DNA of 10,883 bases from an uncultured Rikenellaceae bacterium (GTDB lineage Bacteria; Bacteroidota; Bacteroidia; Bacteroidales; Rikenellaceae): contig CAMWRR010000038.1 in the NCBI GenBank assembly GCA_947176715.1, forward strand, positions 1 through 10,883, in the 5' to 3' direction. Below are positions 7,563 through 10,883 of this stretch, in pieces. The notes beneath the pieces were generated by a model that did not search any database, was not told where the DNA came from, and was given only the letters and a program-made list of their open reading frames with translations. The translations under genes and the position numbers were made by a program. Position 1 is the first letter of the stretch. Every line of letters begins with the position of its first letter.

Positions 7563-8837
7563 ATGCTTACACTTAAAGTATTACGCGAAGAGAGCGATCG
7601 TGTTATAGAACGATTGAGAGTAAAGGGCTTCGATGCCACCGAGGCCGTAAAAAAAATCGCCGAACTCGACGATGCCCGTAAAGCGTTGCAACAAAAGTCG
7701 GACGCTATAAACGCGGAGCTTAACAACATAGCCAAAGAGGTGGGCAAGCTCTTCAAGGAGGGGCGTGCAGAAGAGGCGGCAAAAGCCAAAGAGCGTACCG
7801 TAAGCCTCAAGGAGGAGGCGCGCGAGCTTGACGAAAAGCTCAAACAGACGCAGAAAGAGTTAGAGTCCGTCATTGTGACGCTCCCCAACCTGCCTGACGA
7901 CAACGTACCCCACGGCATAACCGCCGAGGATAACGTGGTGGTAAGACAGGGCGGCGACATGACCTCTCTGCCGGAGAACGCACTGCCACACTGGGAGTTG
8001 GCATCCAAGTACGATATTATCGACTTCGAGCTGGGCAACAAGCTCACCGGTGCCGGATTCCCCGTCTACAAAGGGCTCGGAGCCAAACTGCAACGCGCGC
8101 TCATCACATTCTTCCTTGATGTCAACACACAGGCCGGCTACATGGAGGTGATGCCTCCCATCATGGTCAACGAGGCGTCGGGCTTCGGCACGGGCCAGCT
8201 TCCCGACAAGGAGGGGCAGATGTACCACGCCACCGTCGACAACTTCTACATGATACCCACCGCGGAGGTGCCCGTCACCAACATATACCGCGATGTCATA
8301 GTGGCCGAGAAGGATCTGCCCGTGAAGATGACGGCCTACACCCCATGCTTCCGTCGCGAGGCCGGCTCTTACGGCAAGGACGTGCGCGGGCTCAACCGTC
8401 TGCACCAGTTCGACAAGGTGGAGATAGTGCGCATAGAGAAGCCCGAGAACTCATGGACGGCGCTCGACGATATGGTAGCGCACGTGGAGTCTATAGTGAA
8501 GGCTCTCGAGCTGCCCTACCGCATACTTCGTCTGTGCGGCGGCGACATGAGCTTCACCTCGGCCATGACCTACGACTTCGAGGTCTACTCCGAGGCACAG
8601 GGACGCTGGCTGGAGGTGTCGAGCGTATCGAACTTCGAGTCGTTCCAGGCCAACCGTCTGAAGCTGCGTTACCGCGACGCCGACAAAAAGACGCAACTGG
8701 CCCACACGCTCAACGGCAGCTCGCTGGCACTGCCCCGCATAGTGGCGGCGTTGCTCGAGAATAACCAGACACCCGAGGGCATAAGGATCCCCAAGGTGCT
8801 GGTGCCGTACATGGGCGGAGTGGAATACATAAAGTAA
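7563..8837 (+). CDS. serS: Seryl-tRNA synthetase
   Basis: Class II aminoacyl-tRNA synthetase that charges tRNA-Ser, and tRNA-Sec where present, with serine. I start it at the ATG at 7563 (424 residues, normal for the family). An in-frame ATG at 7494 would add 23 residues encoded across the hairpin and unlike any SerRS N-terminus. Residues 25-105 form the long antiparallel coiled-coil arm that reads the tRNA variable arm, rich in K, E and A. The catalytic core has motif 1 near 163-186, TAEVPVTN (serine recognition) at 233-240, motif 2 FRREAGSYG at 263-271 followed by LHQFDKVE at 280-287, and motif 3 NGSSLALPR at 384-392 ending in the ATP-binding Arg392. Motif 3 differs from the common NGSGLAVGR form; I recall the same variant in other Bacteroidota, so I read it as lineage-specific and functional. 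It lies in the same direction as carAB behind a hairpin. Confidence 0.97.
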   Translation: MLTLKVLREESDRVIERLRVKGFDATEAVKKIAELDDARKALQQKSDAINAELNNIAKEVGKLFKEGRAEEAAKAKERTVSLKEEARELDEKLKQTQKELESVIVTLPNLPDDNVPHGITAEDNVVVRQGGDMTSLPENALPHWELASKYDIIDFELGNKLTGAGFPVYKGLGAKLQRALITFFLDVNTQAGYMEVMPPIMVNEASGFGTGQLPDKEGQMYHATVDNFYMIPTAEVPVTNIYRDVIVAEKDLPVKMTAYTPCFRREAGSYGKDVRGLNRLHQFDKVEIVRIEKPENSWTALDDMVAHVESIVKALELPYRILRLCGGDMSFTSAMTYDFEVYSEAQGRWLEVSSVSNFESFQANRLKLRYRDADKKTQLAHTLNGSSLALPRIVAALLENNQTPEGIRIPKVLVPYMGGVEYIK

Positions 8838-8856
8838 CCCTCCCGAACAAGACAAT

Positions 8857-8891
8857 AGCGGTCTATGCGGCAGATACACGCATGGACCGCT
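8857..8891 (+). terminator. Strong hairpin after serS, probable terminator
   Basis: A 13-bp stem with one G-T wobble pairs 8857-8869 with 8879-8891 around a 9-nt loop. It starts 19 nt after the serS stop. The tract behind it (TGACTCTTTC) is only moderately T-rich, so termination efficiency is uncertain. Its position at the end of serS, before a long gap, favours a terminator. Confidence 0.6.
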
Positions 8892-9051
8892 TGACTCTTT
8901 CGATAGACGCACCCCGATTAGGTATAGCAACTCCCGTAGTAGACGGCCGGCCATAAACAGAGGCCGTACGGATGCCGAGGCTGCAAAATACGTAACGCCG
9001 AAAGGGATAGACAGTCGGACAAATTCAACGTATTAACATTACGAAAACGCC
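8892..9051. other. Intergenic stretch before the glycosyltransferase, no gene seen
   Basis: I find no convincing coding sequence, tRNA or consensus TAnnTTTG box on the plus strand here. The only structure is a weak 6-bp pairing, ACGGCC at 8943-8948 with GGCCGT at 8962-8967. A 24-codon plus-strand frame at 8882-8956 starts within a hairpin arm and looks like chance. The glycosyltransferase promoter is presumably here but is not recognisable, or the gene is read through from serS. Confidence 0.5.
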
Positions 9052-9999
9052 ATGAACCTATCATTAGTAATACCCACATACAACGAAGAGGAGTCGTTGC
9101 GACCGCTGACGGCATGGATAAAGCGTGTCACCGAATCGGCGGGCATGTCGTGGGAGGCCATATTCGTAGACGACGGCAGTAGCGACGGCTCGTGGAGCGT
9201 CATAGAGGAGCTTGCCGGGGCCGACGGACACATAAAAGGGATAAGGTTCAGCCGCAACTACGGCAAGTCGGCGGCGCTATACGCCGGATTCGAGGCGGCC
9301 GAGGGCGACGTAGTAATCACTATGGATGCCGACATGCAGGACTCCCCCGACGAGATACCCGCCCTCTACTCCATGATAGCCGACGAGGGGTACGACCTCG
9401 TATCGGGCTGGAAACGCAAACGTTACGACCCTCTCAACAAGACCCTGCCGAGCAAGTTCTTCAACCTTACGGCACGCACCATATCGGGCATAAAGCTACA
9501 CGACTTCAACTGCGGACTCAAGGCCTACCGAAAAAACGTGGTCAAAAACATAGAGGTGTACGGCGAGATGCACCGCTACATACCCATACTTGCCAAACAG
9601 GCCGGATTCGGCAAGATAGGCGAGAAGGCCGTAGAGCACAGGGCGCGCAAGTACGGCGTGTCGAAATACGGATGGGAGCGCATGATAAAGGGCTATCTCG
9701 ACCTTTTGACCGTGATGTTCATAACCCGGTTCGGACGTAGCCCCATGTACTTCTTCGGGGCGTTGGGCACGCTCATGTTCCTGCTGGGCGGCGGCATAAC
9801 CGTATATCTGATAGCTGTGAAACTCTACCTGCAAAGCATAGGCGAGCCGTTGCGTCAGGTGGTAGACCAGCCGCTATTCTATCTGGCGTTAACGAGCCTT
9901 ATGATAGGTGTGCAACTGTTTCTGGCCGGATTCCTCGGCGAACTTCTCAACCGACGCGCTCCGGAGAGAAACAAATACAAGATAGAGGAGAGAATCTGA
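9052..9999 (+). CDS. Family 2 glycosyltransferase, DPM1/GtrB type, membrane anchored
   Basis: Probably transfers a hexose from a nucleotide sugar to a polyprenyl phosphate on the cytoplasmic face of the inner membrane. It has 315 residues. The GT-A domain opens with LVIPTYNEEESL at 5-16. DDGSSDGS at 40-47 binds the nucleotide, and DADMQDSPDEIP at 92-103 contains the metal-binding DAD. HDFNCGLKAYRK at 150-161 and the basic segment ARKYGVSKYGWERM near 198-211 are typical of polyprenyl-phosphate glycosyltransferases. Two hydrophobic segments, about 232-256 and 275-298, form a C-terminal two-helix anchor, followed by a basic tail. This is the bacterial GtrB/YfdH layout; true DPM1 of animals lacks the anchor. 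No GtrA-like flippase or acceptor-modifying gene is adjacent, so sugar and final acceptor are unknown. Isoleucine is coded almost only by ATA (21 of 23). Confidence 0.9.
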   Translation: MNLSLVIPTYNEEESLRPLTAWIKRVTESAGMSWEAIFVDDGSSDGSWSVIEELAGADGHIKGIRFSRNYGKSAALYAGFEAAEGDVVITMDADMQDSPDEIPALYSMIADEGYDLVSGWKRKRYDPLNKTLPSKFFNLTARTISGIKLHDFNCGLKAYRKNVVKNIEVYGEMHRYIPILAKQAGFGKIGEKAVEHRARKYGVSKYGWERMIKGYLDLLTVMFITRFGRSPMYFFGALGTLMFLLGGGITVYLIAVKLYLQSIGEPLRQVVDQPLFYLALTSLMIGVQLFLAGFLGELLNRRAPERNKYKIEERI

Positions 10000-10163
10000 G
10001 GCGTAAATAATTACGTCCCTCGCTTCACTCACGGCCTAAATCCCCATTCGTTCGGACCGCACCTTGCAACGGATATAAATAATTTATCCGACAGCAATAT
10101 CGTGACAATGATTCTAAAGCCATCCCGTAGATAACTGACAGGCAAATTCAGGTCGTTCATCCG
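10000..10163. other. Convergent intergenic stretch, small hairpins only
   Basis: Between the glycosyltransferase and ogt I find no gene. CGTAA at 10002-10006 pairs with TTACG at 10011-10015 directly behind the glycosyltransferase stop. CGGATA at 10070-10075 pairs with TATCCG at 10085-10090. Neither has a T tract, so neither is a confident terminator for the plus strand. Confidence 0.4.
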
Positions 10164-10187
10164 AAAAAAGGAAACGTGACTCCCTTT
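10164..10187 (-). terminator. Intrinsic terminator of ogt
   Basis: On the minus strand AAAGGGA (complement of 10181-10187) pairs with TTCCTTT (complement of 10167-10173), seven pairs with one G-T wobble, around a 7-nt loop. It runs straight into further T (complement of 10164-10166), giving six T in a row. The stem begins about 10 nt after the ogt stop codon. The stem is weak in G+C, but the position and T tract fit a rho-independent terminator. Confidence 0.65.
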
Positions 10188-10197
10188 CAGTCGCAAT

Positions 10198-10713
10198 CTA
10201 CGGCACAAACAGCCCCGACATATCTACGCGTTCCATCTTCAACAGGCTCACCTTCCTGTCGATACCTCCGGCATATCCGGTAAGGCTCCCGCCACATCCC
10301 ACCACCCTATGACAGGGTATTATTATGCTTACGGGGTTATGCCCCACCGCACCGCCGACAGCCTGTGCCGACATGGTGGCCACTCCTCTGAGTCGGGCTA
10401 TCTTAACCGCTATATCCTTGTATGTGACCGTCTCTCCGTAAGGTATGGTTCTCAGCATGTCCCACACGGCAAGGCGGAACGGGCTACCCGCAGGACGAAG
10501 CGCGGGGGTGAAATCGGGCTCCTTCCCGTTGAAATAACAGTCGAGCCATTCGGCTGTCTGACCGAATAGCGGCAATCGCTTTATCACGGAGCGACCCGAC
10601 AGGGTATCGGCAAAATATCTCTGCCCGTCGAACCACAGACCTGTCAACGCCTCGCCGTCGGAGGCCATCGTCAACCTCCCTATAGGAGAGTCATACTCAC
10701 AGATATAATTCAT
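10198..10713 (-). CDS. ogt: Methylated-DNA--protein-cysteine methyltransferase (O6-alkylguanine repair)
   Basis: Suicide repair protein that moves the alkyl group from O6-alkylguanine in DNA to its own cysteine. I start it at the ATG at 10711-10713 (171 residues, normal for Ogt). The homologous sequence MNYICEYDSPIGRL begins there, and further in-frame codons upstream run into the proposed promoter. Residues 1-75 are the small N-terminal domain. The DNA-binding and active-site domain follows, with FRLAVWDMLRTIPYGETVTY at 79-98. Asn126 is the conserved hinge, and IIPCHRVVG at 131-139 holds the acceptor Cys134. Glu161 fits the conserved acidic partner. The position of the human arginine finger (Arg128, 17 residues before the cysteine) is Gln117 here; I recall many bacterial homologues with this SAQAVGGAVGHNP form. 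There is no AraC or AlkA fusion, so it is not an Ada sensor. It is flanked by its own promoter and terminator. Confidence 0.95.
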   Translation of the reverse strand: MNYICEYDSPIGRLTMASDGEALTGLWFDGQRYFADTLSGRSVIKRLPLFGQTAEWLDCYFNGKEPDFTPALRPAGSPFRLAVWDMLRTIPYGETVTYKDIAVKIARLRGVATMSAQAVGGAVGHNPVSIIIPCHRVVGCGGSLTGYAGGIDRKVSLLKMERVDMSGLFVP

Positions 10714-10767
10714 GTCGTTATCTTTTTTCTGACATAAGCACGGGCGGAGACCTCGCCGCATTCCACA

Positions 10768-10799
10768 CAAAATAAACTATTTGAAACGATATGCGCAAA
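10768..10799 (-). promoter_or_regulatory. Possible ogt promoter, Bacteroidota type
   Basis: On the minus strand TTTG (complement of 10796-10799) is followed after 20 nt by TTATTTTG (complement of 10768-10775). The spacing is right, and the -7 box differs from TAnnTTTG only at its second base. Initiation would be near 10761, about 48 nt before the ogt ATG. The site overlaps the end of the possible upstream reading frame. Confidence 0.5.
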
Positions 10800-10883
10800 C
10801 GACATCTGTTGCCGTCAGTGTAAAACCCGCATACGGCAAAACCGAAACGCGCTGACCGTAGCCCTTGAAGCGGAAAAATAGCC
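10777..10883 (-). CDS. Possible 3' end of an unidentified gene, cut by window edge
   Basis: One minus-strand frame is open from the right edge to a TAG at 10777-10779 and would give 34 C-terminal residues ending in TATDVVCAYRFK. I do not recognise the family. The alternating hydrophobic pattern with an aromatic residue next to the end (V, C, Y, F at every second position) resembles the closing strand of an outer-membrane beta-barrel, but 34 residues are too few to decide. It runs in the same direction as ogt. Another frame is also open over this stretch, down to a stop near 10730, but reads less like protein. Confidence 0.3.
   Translation of the reverse strand, partial: LFFRFKGYGQRVSVLPYAGFTLTATDVVCAYRFK

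Noticed and set aside
8882..8956. A 24-codon plus-strand frame between serS and the glycosyltransferase
   Set aside because: It begins within the right arm of the post-serS hairpin and shows no conserved feature; a chance frame is more likely.
10714..10770. Upstream start for ogt, giving 19 more residues
   Set aside because: The extension is Arg/Cys-rich and not Ogt-like, and it would begin at the proposed -7 box, upstream of the likely transcription start.
1..10883. CRISPR array, transposon ends, tRNA or rRNA genes
   Set aside because: No regularly spaced repeats, no transposase-like frames and no cloverleaf or rRNA-like segments were seen on either strand.

Overview
The window is core chromosome from a member of the Bacteroidota, most likely order Bacteroidales; an Alistipes/Rikenellaceae-like source is a weak guess. 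Evidence: promoters of the Bacteroidota type (TTTG, about 19-20 nt, TAnnTTTG), no clear Shine-Dalgarno sequences, a SerRS motif 3 and a CarAB pair of the form I associate with this phylum, and a fairly GC-rich sequence. I see no mobile element, CRISPR array, phage gene, tRNA or rRNA.

Layout, left to right. The first three genes lie on the minus strand: glyceraldehyde-3-phosphate dehydrogenase (gapA, cut by the left edge), aspartate kinase and a SpoU/TrmH-family RNA methyltransferase. A 147-nt divergent gap holds a very good sigma-ABfr-type promoter for carA. On the plus strand follow carA and carB (17-nt overlap), a perfect 12-bp hairpin, serS, a second strong hairpin, a roughly 160-nt gap, and a membrane-anchored family-2 glycosyltransferase of the DPM1/GtrB type. 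A convergent gap with a terminator for the opposite strand separates this from ogt (O6-methylguanine-DNA methyltransferase, minus strand). The right edge may hold the last 34 codons of an unidentified minus-strand gene.

The genes are mostly housekeeping and functionally unrelated: glycolysis, aspartate-family amino acid synthesis, RNA modification, carbamoyl phosphate for pyrimidines and arginine, tRNA charging, lipid-linked sugar transfer and DNA repair. Only carA-carB form an obvious functional unit. I found no undescribed multi-gene system.

The points most worth a second look are finer-grained. The gapA leader carries four alternating complementary 6-mers and a 14-nt direct repeat, suggesting an operator or a switching leader. 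CarAB is close to animal CAD/CPS1, and its C-terminal domain keeps most of the residues I recall as the N-acetylglutamate site of CPS1. AUA is used for 21 of 23 isoleucines in the glycosyltransferase, while gapA uses AUC. The hairpin between carB and serS leaves no room for an ordinary serS promoter.
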